Assembly: GCF_963678635.1 (NCBI RefSeq)
Contig: NC_087065.1
Span: 42,659,430-42,723,429, forward strand
From: Symsagittifera roscoffensis
Lineage: Eukaryota; Xenacoelomorpha; Acoela; Convolutidae
DNA length: 64,000 nucleotides
Reading direction: 5' to 3'
Positions 11,674-22,900 of this stretch are shown here, piece by piece (the first letter of the stretch is position 1; each line of letters begins with the position of its first letter). Below the pieces are notes generated by a model that was given only the letters and a program-made list of their open reading frames with translations, ran no database searches and was not told the origin of the DNA. The position numbers and the translations under genes were made by a program.

Positions 11674-12173
11674 CTAATGAGAATTGCAATGGTAACAGCA
11701 TTTTTGAAAATTATGACAAGACCATCAACAATGTTATCCAATTGGCAACAAACATTGGGGCAAATGTTACTCCTGCTGATATTTCAATAGCGCATCGGTT
11801 GCCAACTCGGACAAACAACGGAAACCGACCAATTATTCTACGTTTCTCGAGAAGGGTGGCGAAAATAAATATTCTGCGAAAAAAGAAAACACTCCAAGAC
11901 AATGAACAGAGTGCCAAAATTCACGTGTTTGAAGATCTGACTAGTACAAGGGTTAATTTTATGAAATTCATGAAACAGGATAACCGTATTAATGGAGTTT
12001 GGACCAGGGACGGGAATCTGCTCTATCAGTGGAAGAACAGCGAAAGAGTTGAAAAAATAACTAGCCTTTATGAAGGAGTGGCGAAGTTGGGATATACTGT
12101 AAAAGATATAATGAATTGCTTTGTAAATAAAAGTGATATTTTTAAGGGAGAGTCTGGCTCCTTTGGAACCTGA
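11674..12173 (+). pseudogene. LINE ORF1 C-terminal part
   Basis: About 165 codons, open to the 5' side with no start seen. The motifs DISIAHRLPTR, RPIILRF and VWTRDGNLLY are typical of the C-terminal half of CR1/jockey/L2-type ORF1 proteins, which bind RNA and act as chaperones during retrotransposition. The N-terminal coiled coil or zinc finger part is missing, so the copy is 5' truncated. It ends at TGA 12171-12173, about 40 bases inside the start of the ORF2 frame. Such an overlap is common in bicistronic LINEs. The family is clear; the boundary is not. Confidence 0.75.
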
Positions 12174-15064
12174 AAACTCCAAGTGCGATGTAATTACTAA
12201 TTTTACAGTCTTGTTGTGTAATACTAGATCGATTAAAAAACATAGTGAAGAACTGGAAGCACTAGTTAAATGTCTCGAGTCTCCAAAAGTCATTTTTACT
12301 ACAGAAACATGGCTAAGTGAGGAAGATAATAAAGAGCTTTTTACAATGAAAAATTACACGTCCTTTGCTTGTAATAGACAAATGAATAGAGGTGGTGGGT
12401 CGATGATCCAAATTAGAGATAATTTTAGTTACATCCAAGAGATAAAATGTAGCTTACCAGAAACTAAGGCAATATTAGTGAAATATGCGAATGTTAGAAT
12501 CATTTTGGTTGTTACCTATTTAAAGCCACGTTCCGATAAAGGATTATTCATCGAAAAATTAGATGAGTTTTTTGAAGAATTGTCAAACCACAATGGCCCT
12601 ATAATTTTTGGCGGTGATTTTAATATTGATATCTTACAACAAGGTAACCTTGTAAATAACTATCTAAATACTATAGCAGCAAATGGCTTCATTCTCACAA
12701 GTGATACCCCAACTCGAATAACAGCTGAATCAAACATGTGTATCGACCATTTCTTTGTAAAAAATATTCTGGAATATGAAGTAAAAATTTTGGAAGAGCA
12801 TACGTTTACTGATCATTGCCCAATTTTGCTAAAATTCAGAATATCTCGTAAACAGGATACAACGAAAATATTTCGGGACTTAAAATTCCTTAACGATGAA
12901 GTTAAAATCCTTAGTTTCCAAAATTCCCTTAAAGTAAAATTAGAAGGAGCACAACTTTTAGTTGATGAAAATATCAATTCCTCGTACGAATCTTTCCAAA
13001 ATTGCTTTAACAAAACGATTGATGAATATGCACCTGTACGTATATGCACTGCTAAAGATTGCTCTTCGGCAGGTTGGGTCAGCAAAGAAATAAAAAAGGC
13101 AATTAGTTCCAGGAACAGAATGTATAAGGAATGGAAATGTAACAAAACAAATAAGACCAAGCGCGAAAAATTCCTCGCCGAGAGGAGTAAAGTAGAAAAA
13201 TTAGTTAAGCTAAGCAAAAGAAATTACTATTACAATAGGTTCAATAATTGCATTGGATACTCGAGACAGGTTTTTAAAATATTAAATGAAATAATAGGAA
13301 AATGTCCAAGGAGTGGAAACGTTCCTCTTCTTAAAAATGGAGATTTAGAAATAGATAATAATCAGGAGATCGCCAACCACTTAAATGATCACTTCGCTAA
13401 CATTGCGTCAAAACTTCTGGCATCATTACCAAGTGATAGCAGAGAGTCTCATGGGACTTATTCAAAATATGATGCACCACAATCAATGTTCTTACATAAA
13501 GTAACAATGTTCGAAGTCCTGGAAATAATAGAGAATCTAAAAGCGAAACAGTCTACGGGAGTAGATGAAATAAGCAATATTATCATCAAGAAAGTTTCTC
13601 ATGTAATTGCGCCATATTTAACTTATTTGATAAACCTCTCATTCGAATCCGGCCAGTATCCCGAACAACTCAAGAGCGCCAAAATCCAGCCCTTCTATAA
13701 AGAAGGTAGTAAAACAGATGAAAATAACTACAGGCCCATTTCCTTACTAAATTGTTGCAGTAAAATCTTTGAAAAATTAATTCATATTCGCCTATACAAC
13801 TATTTGAACAAGTTCAACCTTTTATATGAAAAACAGTTTGGATTTAGACAGAAATTCAATACTATCGATGCATTAGTTGAGTTAACAGAAAACTTAGGTA
13901 CGGTGGTAAATCAATGAAATTCAGTATGTTCCTAGATCTTAAGAAAGCCTTTGATACATTGGATCATGAACTACTTTTACACAAATTAGAAAACTACGGA
14001 ATAAGAGGAGTGTGTAATGATTGGTTTCGAAATTATCTCTGCAATCGTAGGCAATGTGTGTTCACAAACTCCGTTTACTCTGATTGGACGAATGTTTCGC
14101 ATGGAGTTCCGCAAGGTTCCGTGATCGGTCCGTTATTGTTCTTAATATATATTAATGATATGCCCAATTGCGTAAAAGACACAACCGTTTACCTATTTGC
14201 AGATGATACCAATGTCACTTGTGAAAACGAATCTTTCGAAGTCTTCACCAACGACATACAAAATATGTGTTACTGGCTAAATAGAATTAAGCTAACACTT
14301 AATGGAGACAAATCAATATTACTAAGTTTCCAAAATAAAGCAAGTGCTTCCAGTCTTCAGTTGTACCTTAACAATTATATGGTTACTTCGAAGGCGTATT
14401 GCAAATATCTAGGTATTTTTGTGGATTCAAAACTGTCATTTTGTACGCACGTTGAAAAAGTAAAAGCGAAACTAGGAAGGCATTGTAGAGTTATTGCTCA
14501 AATGAGAAAATTTGTACCGATAGATGTGCTAATAAAATATTATTGTTACAACATCAAACCCATTATACAATATGGATTACTTGTATATGGGGGAACGAGC
14601 TTCTCGAATCTCAATCCAATTTTCCTTTTGCAGAAAAAAATAATTCGAATGATTTACAAGGTAAGGAAATTTGATAGTATTAGGGAAAGGTTTAGAGAAC
14701 ACAAAATCTTAACAGTTCATGAGCTGTATGTGTACGATCTTCTCAAATTTGCTGAAGACCAATAAACAAGTTGAATTCAACCGCATTTCTTAACGATTTT
14801 TTCACTCTGAAAACAAAATCGGCTTATTTTAACAGAAAATCTATAGGTATTCAATTTGAAGCTCCTTGCTGTAAGACAAAAACGAAAAGACAATCGATAT
14901 GGCTAAGAGGATGCAAACTGTTGAAGATATTTAGTGATAATAACTTGCTCCCGGAAAATGTTTTAAACTTAAAAAAAGGGGAACTAAATAATTTGGCACA
15001 TATGCTTAGAGATACGTTGATACATGAAAATTACGAATTTGTTAGGTATATTTTTGCTTTATGA
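12133..15064 (+). pseudogene. LINE ORF2: endonuclease plus reverse transcriptase, two frameshifts
   Basis: Three frames form the second LINE protein. Frame 1 (12133-13917, 594 codons) has the APE endonuclease: CNTRS, TETWL, RGGGSMIQ, FGGDFNIDIL, CIDHFFV and FTDHCPILL, so the catalytic set looks complete. Reverse transcriptase blocks follow: YRPISLLNCCSKIFEK and FGFRQ. At 13914 the frame changes, with the TGA of frame 1 overlapping an ATG. Frame 2 (13914-14765) has block A FLDLKKAFDTLDHE, block B HGVPQGSVIGPLLF, block C YLFADDTN and then KYLGIF. A second break near 14765 leads into 14771-15064, the typical C-terminal tail (MLRDTLIHENYEF). The first break has no slippery heptamer, so I read it as an indel rather than programmed frameshifting. 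It would copy its RNA at a nicked target. Confidence 0.85.
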
Positions 15065-15730
15065 TTATAAATATGACTGTGTTCAGGTGCGGGGTGAGGT
15101 GGCTCGAACTGTAGTCTTTCAGAAGACCAGGCGTTGTCTCCGGGCAACATAGTTTAATACTATTCAAGTCTGAGTATGGGTATACAGTTTTGGGTTGTTT
15201 TGCTTTGCACCTAAATTTTGCTTTTTCAAGAAATTGTGAAAAATGGTCAAAAAGAAGGCGTTACTCTGCCCAAATTTCTAGAGAAATTAAGGGCTTTTTT
15301 CGCGAGGTGGATGAGGCGTTAAATAATTTCTAAAAAACGTATAATTTTTTCTTTTTGCTAATTGGTTTCACAAATATTATATTTATCACTTATTCATAAC
15401 TCATTGATGTGCTTTTTTTGTGTTATTTGTGGGGTACGCTCCTAGTGGGTTTGAAGAAAACCCTTTGCGTATCCTCACTTAACAATCTTGGGTAAACTGT
15501 TGATTCATTTATTATGTGATAAAAAATATACTTTTTGTTTAATGTAATAATGTATCTGATTGTTAAGTGAAATTAATTCTTCTTCTTCTTCGTCTTCTTA
15601 GTATTGAAAATTGATAGTGGATTGAAAAATTAATCTGAATAGCGAAACTTTCGGAATTGTGAAGCTGGGTTATTTTTCTTCGGAATTCGCATCATTTTCC
15701 ATAAATTATAAATTATTGTTGCCGGACCAA
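15065..15730. other. LINE 3' flank, no gene; CTT-rich microsatellite
   Basis: Non-coding. A (TTC)n-like tract lies at about 15576-15600. The true end of the LINE must be somewhere in this region, but I cannot place it from one copy. Confidence 0.35.
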
Positions 15731-15781
15731 GTTAACATCCTCCCCCCCCCCCCCAAAGCCATTTAGGTGGAGAATGTTAAC
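15731..15781. repeat. Hairpin with poly-C loop
   Basis: GTTAACATCCTCC (15731-15743) pairs with GGAGAATGTTAAC (15769-15781), a 13-bp stem with a single mismatch. The loop begins with a long C run. A run of 23 G lies at 15907-15929 and a (TTTC)n microsatellite at about 15967-15989. May be the remnant of a foldback element. Confidence 0.6.
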
Positions 15782-16695
15782 TAGGTTCTAAATTAGAAAT
15801 ATTTAGCCAATCAGAATCGAGCATTTTACATGCAGAGCTCAGGAAATTTAAATTTAATGCGAATTAAAGGCTGGGGTCGAAGATCATAACTTGGTCTAGT
15901 CTATCTGGGGGGGGGGGGGGGGGGGGGGGTTGATCCTTATTGCTGCGAACTCTTTAATACGGAGCTCTCTTTCTTTCTTTCTTTCTTTGAGCTATCTAAA
16001 ACTACTGCGCGGGAAAAAAGAAACCCATCACAAGCCATAGTTGCCTACCACTTCGTGGAGCTGTCGGAACGTTAAGCTAAGATTTTCAAATATGTTGCTT
16101 AGTAAAAACAATTACTACATAATTTGCAGAATCTTTTGAGTTTGAATTTTTCTTTCGAGTTTAAGCCCGACAGAGGCTTGGTACTACCATGGTAAAAATG
16201 GGATGTCATTTTGTTACAAACATGATATATCAGCCTACGTATCGAACTCATCCTCATTGTTTCGAATGTTTTCTGAACTACTTGTAGGCTAGTATCTTGC
16301 ATTGTTCGCTCACAAACACCGAGCGATCCAAAGCTGAAACAAAAGCTCATGTTTCTATTCAAACAAGTCAGTTCTGCATATATCACACATCTTGTTGGAC
16401 TGTTTCGTTCTATTTCTGATGAATGTGTTTCAAACCGCTTATTGACTTATTGGCGGCTGCGTCATAATCTGAATCAAACAAACGTTGATCATTATCATAT
16501 TTGAAATACGAAACGTACGACAGGTTCGATTACGATTAGCTAGCCATTTTTAAAGGTAAGATAATAAATTTGCAACACCTGGCTTCCCATTTTCATCAAT
16601 TAGACAGTTCCTTTGTTGGCCCATTACTAAAAATCAGCCTTAAATATCTTAAGTATGATTTTTTCAGTCACTGATACAGATTAAGATGTAATCGA

Positions 16696-16817
16696 TTTGG
16701 TCGGTAGAATTCCGTTTGGTCGGTAGAACTCCGTTTGGTCGACAGCTTAATCGGTTTTGCTATTGAATTAAACTTCAATGCTGAATTAAACTTCAAAGCT
16801 GAATTAAACTTCATTTC
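16696..16817 (+). repeat. Two adjacent short tandem repeats upstream of the scramblase gene
   Basis: A 19-base unit TTTGGTCGGTAGAA(T/C)TCCG occurs at 16696 and 16715 and partly at 16734. An 18-base unit GAATTAAACTTCAA.GCT occurs at 16765 and 16783 and partly at 16801. They lie 140-260 bases before the first ATG of the scramblase. A regulatory role is possible but not shown. Confidence 0.65.
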
Positions 16818-16939
16818 AGGAGCTTCGGGATAGAGTTTATGTTATTTTACTGCCCACAAATTGTTTTTCTATTTTAAAAAACTTTTATTTAAAAAACTTT
16901 TTAAAAATTTTTTATTATGAGGCTTAATTTATCTTTTTC

Positions 16940-16953
16940 GTTTGTTTGTTAAG
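16940..16953 (+). promoter_or_regulatory. Candidate 3' splice acceptor directly before the ATG
   Basis: The pyrimidine-rich TTTTTCGTTTGTTTGTTAAG ends one base before ATG at 16954. This looks like an acceptor, either for a 5'-UTR intron or for a spliced leader. Alternatively it is plain 5' UTR. Transcript data would decide. Confidence 0.35.
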
Positions 16954-19900
16954 ATGTCGAAGCCAGTTGAGACAGGTCAAGTTGGATTCATCCAGCCAGG
17001 TGGACAACATCAAGGAGCTCAGCCGGGACAACCGCCTAACCCTCCGAACATGATGGGACCCGGAGGCTGGATGGCCACTCCTCAAGCTGGGGCATCGGGT
17101 AGTAACATACCACCTGGATTGGAGTATCTGGCACAGTTGGATCAGGTGCTCGTACAGCAAGTCGTAGAACTGCTAGAAGGTAATTTTTCATTGTGACTAT
17201 ACGCGGAAGTCACGTCATTAAAAGCGTTAAATTTCAGATGTTAATTTTTTCAATTCATTCATAATTTCCATTTTGTCTAGAAAGCAATCGATATCTCTCA
17301 ACCTTAAAAGTAAAGGTCTGCTAAGGGGAAGCGGTGGTAAACATCTCCGTCTGAGGATTGAAAATTACGTCTTCGTCTCTCAATCGAAAGGTCGGATGTT
17401 CGAGACCCATCATCCGTGCTCGTTGCTTGAGAGTGAGGCAACTTTAGCCAGCCTAGAAAAATTACTAAAAAATGCGTGCAGTTCTTAAGTAGAGACAATA
17501 ACGGTTCTCCGTAAAGAGCTCAAGAGCTCGTATGTTGGTTATTTCCTTGTGGTTAAATCGTCTTAAATCTTAACTAGTCTTTAATCATCTTTCTGAAACC
17601 TGAATGAAATCAAATACAATAAGAATTTTTTTTACAGAAGCGTACCAGCATGCGAGTTGTTTAGCTTTCATCCGTGAACTGTTATTATGCCCCTTGTTTT
17701 AACCTTCCTGCATTTTTCTTATTTTTTGTGGGCTTGTCAATTTAACTACAAGCAGCGTACAAAGATGTAGACCTGATCAGACAACATCTTGATCGAAATG
17801 AGAACACATAAGGCAACTTCAAATAACATCACTAAAAACTTATCATAAAATCTTAAAGACTTCTCATGATTTTTTCCTGCTGATTGATAAAGGAACGTTA
17901 AAGGATTCTTACATTAGGTTCTTTTTTACTAGCTACACTTACTTAAAAAAAAGTCCTTTTTCAGCTTTTACTGGATGGGAGACTGACAACAAGTACGCGA
18001 TTAAGAATGCGATGGGCCAGCAGTGCTACTATGCTCTGGAGAGCTCCGGCTGCTGTGCCAAACAGTGCTGCAAAAACAGGCGTGGCTTCGTCATGAAGAT
18101 AGTCGACAACACGCAGAGAGAGGTAATCATTTTTGAAATTTTGACTGAAACATCGCCAAAAATTATTCAGCTGTTTGAAGCATTGATCAAAACACGAGGT
18201 CACCCACGCGATTCCCCCTCGTTTAAACTCGAATCCTGGAGGAGACGGAATTCGTTTATGATAGGGTAAATTGATTGTGCAGATGGACTATATTTGTAAA
18301 GTTTCATTTGACATAGTTTACGAGCTTTACCATGTCAAATTGAGACCCACGATCCAACCTTCAGCTGTTTAATAGCGAATTGAGAACCGTTACATAAAAT
18401 GTTTCAAAACCGATGCTTTGGTGTAAAAAACGTCCACCTGCCAACCCAAAGGGAAGGGTCCCCTTTTGTACTATTTTGAGGTATCCATTTTTGGCTCACT
18501 GGAGCTAGAATTTTTCTAAAGGCGCCTATGGCCAGTATATGCTAATTTTGAGGGGGAGCGATCGCCGAAACAAAACGCAATTGTTTGGTCAATTTTTTTT
18601 TGCTCCAAACGATTTTTTACCTGTTTTTTTTTTCCAAAAATTTGCCTGCGGTGCAGAAAATCTGGTCCAAATAAGGCCTTTATAGTGATTTGAGATGGCT
18701 CAGAAGATCAATTTGGTGGTCTACCTTAAAAAAAACTCGACAATTTTGAAAATCCGCCCCCCTCACCTCTCGAGAAGATATTGGATCCGCCCCCTGCTTA
18801 CTACTGACTTTCATGATCTGAGATTTAACAGGCATCAGACTCAGCAAACAAAACTAGCTCAGATCTATCAACAATGATTGAAAAACCCTCAAATTATATC
18901 AAAAACAAAGTTGTTCCAGAAGCTTATCCCTGAAGGAATCAGCTCTGCTTACTTCAGTCATTTAGAAAGATGCTAGTTCAACTAAAAAAATTTATCCAAT
19001 CGACTCAAGTCAATTTACGGACACAAATTTCAATATCTCAGACGAGTGATGCTTTTTTTAACCAAAAATCTGATTGAACTCAAATTTTTATCACAAAGCA
19101 CCAATTTCAACAGTTTAGCAGACGAAACCATGTCAACTAATACAATATACCAGCATCAACAAAACTCGTAATCTTCACGTTTGTTTGACAAAACTCATTG
19201 AAAATCTGAAACACTGCTATAGAGTTGTTCTCTTTTCCAAATCCTCGGTCGTTATTTTTTTTATCTTTGCATAATCGAACTGACTTCCTTCAATTGAATT
19301 TCAGGACCACTTTTCTGAAAAATTGATCTCGTTTTTCGAGAGCATGATTTTGCATTTGTAACTGACTACTGTTTTTTTAATCCAATGGTGCAAAAGGATC
19401 AAGAGTTAAATCAGATTTGTTTACCGAGATTTCAATTTCCGAAATTTAGATAATTTTTTGGTAACAAACATTTTTTTGTAAAGGACACCAGGAAAAAAAG
19501 ATAAGAGTGATCTGGAGAAGGTGAAACTAGTGTCTCTACTTTAATATCAAAGTTTGCAAACATATGATAAATACATTAATTGGAAAATCGATTGACCCGT
19601 ATGGGGTCCCTTATCACAAAATACGAAAGCTAGATATAGGGTTATTGTAAGAGCTTGAAATTTGTTTTGAATTTGAAGTGTCGATCTAAAATTTCAGCTA
19701 CTAGAATTTTGTTTCCAGTTTTCGTTGATAATTGCGGTGGCTTATAATCAACGGAATTTTTAGTTTTGAGTTTCTAATATCGAATAGAAGTTGTAAAACA
19801 TGTATTTTGAAAGTCCACATCGTTCAACTTAATGCTCACATTGTCACGCACATACATACATGTCCATCGCCTTTTTGTTTTTTCGATGTTTTGAATTTAT

Positions 19901-22900
19901 CGAAGAGTCACCATTGGATGACAATGATCGATTTTATCACTGTCACTAGGCCACATGTTGCACCGCCCAAGAAACAAAGGCTACTGATCTCCTCAAATAA
20001 TTTCTATCTTATGTTGGTCTATGGTTCTCCAAGTTTAGTTGAATGCTTTTTTGCATTAGTTCCAAATTTAGTTTATTCTGGTCACTATTGGTTCGACTGT
20101 GCGCTTCTGATTGATTTTCAACATTCTTTGTGTTAAAAGACCTGGCTGACTATTTTATATATTTTGGCCGCTCTCTTTTCCGATCATCATTCTATAATCA
20201 AGGACCTGAGTTTAGATTCAGTTGAGCTCCATAAAACGCCCACATCTGATGCTTTTCTGAACCATGTTAGAATAACTGTCATTTCTCAGCTGATTATCTT
20301 CGTTTGTCTTTTGCGCTCATATTATGGGACCAACCTTAGCAATGTGTGCCACACTTAAGGATTGATGTCAAAAGTCGGAGAAACTGATTGAAAAACTATC
20401 ATGCTATTTGATTAGCGTTTCCAATGATTTGTATTTTTACCAAAAAAATAGTCAGAATCGATGGATTTGTTTTGTAGTCAATATTGGAATCCGGCACAGC
20501 TAACGTACCACAGGAAACGTACCACAGCTAGATATAGGATGATTGTAAGAACTTTGAAACTGGTCTAGAATTTAAAGTTTTGATCTGAAATAAGCGCAAC
20601 TAGAATTTTTTAAGTTTTCTTTGTTAATTGCCGTGGTTTATAAACAATGTTATTATAAGCTTTGAGTTTCGAATATCGAATAGAAATAGCTAGACATGTA
20701 TTTTGAAAGCTTACATCTTTCAACTTGAAGCTCACATTTTTACCCACATACATGCCCATCGCCTTTTTGTCTTTCCGATGGTTTGAATTTATTGAAGAGT
20801 CACCGTTGGATGACAGAGATTGTTGTCACCACTGTCTCTAGGCCCCATTTTGCACAGTGCAAAAAAACGAAGGCCGCTGCTTATCTAATGAGAGTGTTCC
20901 TATGTCATGTTGGTCTATAACTTTTTCCAAATTTAGTTGAACTCTTGTTTGCGATAGTTCCAAATTTAATTTATTCTGGTCACTATTGGTTCGACTGTGC
21001 GCTTCTGATTGATTTTCAACATTCTTTGTCTTACAAGACTTGGCTGACGATATTATATATTTTAGCCGCTCTCGTTTCCGGTCATCCCTCTATATACCAG
21101 GACCTGAGTTTAGTTTCAGTTGAGCTCCAAAGAACGCCCACTTATGATGCATTTCTGAACCATTATAGAATAACTATCCTTTCTCAGCTGTTTATATTCG
21201 TTTTTGTTTTCGCTCATACTATGGGACCCAACTTAGCAATGTGTGCCAAATTTTTGAGATTGATGTCTAAAGTGGAAGAAAATTGATTGGAAAACTTTTC
21301 ATTTCATTTGAGTAGCGTTTCTATTGATTTCTATTTTTGTCAATAGGATAGTCAGAATCGATGGATTCGTTTTGGAGTCAATAATTAAATCGAGCAGAGC
21401 TAACATACCACAAGAAACGTACCACAGCTAGATATAAGAATATCGTATGATCCTTGAAATTGGTTCAAAATGGTTAAAGTGTCGATCTGAAGTTTGCGCA
21501 ACCAGAATTTTTAATTTTTTTTTGTTTATTGCCGCCGTGGTTTATAAACAATGTAGTTGTTGGCTTTGAGTTTCTAAAAGTGAACAGAAATAGCTAGACA
21601 TGTTTTTTGAAAGCTTACATTGTTCAATTTAAAGCTCACTTTTTTACCCACGTACATGCCCATCGCCTTTTTGGCTTTCCTATGTTTTGAGTTTATTGAA
21701 GAGTCACCCTTGGATGACAGAGTTCACTTTTTTTGCTACTGTCTCTAGGCCCCATTTTGCACCGTGCAAGATACAAAGATTACTGATCTCATCAAATAAT
21801 TTCTCTCTTATGCTGGTCTTTGGCTCTCCAAGTTTAGTTGAACGCTTTTTTGCATTAGTTCCAAACTTAATTTATTCTGGTCTTTATTGGTTCGACGGTG
21901 CGCTTCTGATTGATTTTCAACATTTTTTGTGTTCAAAGACCTGGCTGACGATATTCAATATTCTGGCCGCTCTCTTTCTCGATCATCAACCTTTGATCTT
22001 ATTAAAGAGTTCACATCTGATATTGGCCTTTAGTTCTCTCCAAATTTAGTTGAACTCTTTTTGCAATAGTTCCAAATTTGATTTTTTCTGGTGACTTTTG
22101 GTTCGACGGTGCGCTTTTGATTGTTTTTCTGGCTTATGATATTGGGAGTTTTTGGCGACTATCTTTTCAGTTCATCCCCGCTATATTCCAGATCCTGAGT
22201 TTAGATTCAGTTGAGCTCCAAAGAACGCCCACTTATGATGCATTTCTGAACCATTATAGAATAACTATCCTTTCTCAGCTGTTTATATTCGTTTTTGTTT
22301 TCGCTCATACTATGGGAAAAACCTTAGCAATGTGTGCCAAACTTTGAAATTGATGTCTAAAGTCGAAGAAAATTGATTGGAAAACTTTCATTTCATTTGA
22401 TTAGCGTTTCCAATGATTTCTATTTTGTCAATAGGATAGTCAGAATCGATGGATTCGTTTTGGAGTCAATAACTGAATCGAGCAGAGCTAACATACCACA
22501 AGAAACGTACCACAGCTAGATATAAGATGATCGTATGATCCTTGAAATTGGTTTAAAATTTAAAGTGTCGATCTGAAGTTTGCGCAACTAGAATTTTTAA
22601 TTTTTTTTGTTAATTGCCGCCGTGGTTTATAAACAATGTAGTTGTTGGCTTTGAGGTTCTAAAAGTGAACAGAAATAGCTAGACATGTTTTTTGAAAGCT
22701 TACATCATTCAATTTAAAGCTCACTTTTTTTACCCACATACATGCCCATCGCCTTTTTGGCTTTCCTATGTTTTGAGTTTATTGAAGAGTCACCCTTGGA
22801 TGACAGAGTTCACTTTTTTTGCCACTGTCTCTAGGCCCCATTTGGCACCGTGCAAGATACAAAGATTACTGATCTCATCAAATAATTTCTCTCTTATGCT

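Larger units (their letters stand above)
11674..15064 (+). mobile_element. CR1/jockey-type non-LTR retrotransposon (LINE), 5' truncated and frameshifted
   Basis: One element with the order: ORF1 C-terminal part, APE-type endonuclease, reverse transcriptase, C-terminal tail. The 5' end is lost inside ORF1 (open back to about 11670). The coding tail ends at a TGA at 15062-15064. A short region with TAAATATGACTG follows, and I could not fix the 3' end. Reverse transcriptase block C (FADDT) and the APE-type endonuclease indicate the CR1/jockey group. Two single-base type frame breaks, near 13914 and near 14765, show this copy is dead but fairly young. Confidence 0.85.

Noticed and set aside
13905-13925. 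Programmed frameshift in the LINE reverse transcriptase
   Set aside because: No slippery heptamer or strong downstream pseudoknot seen, and a second frame break further on suggests simple decay.
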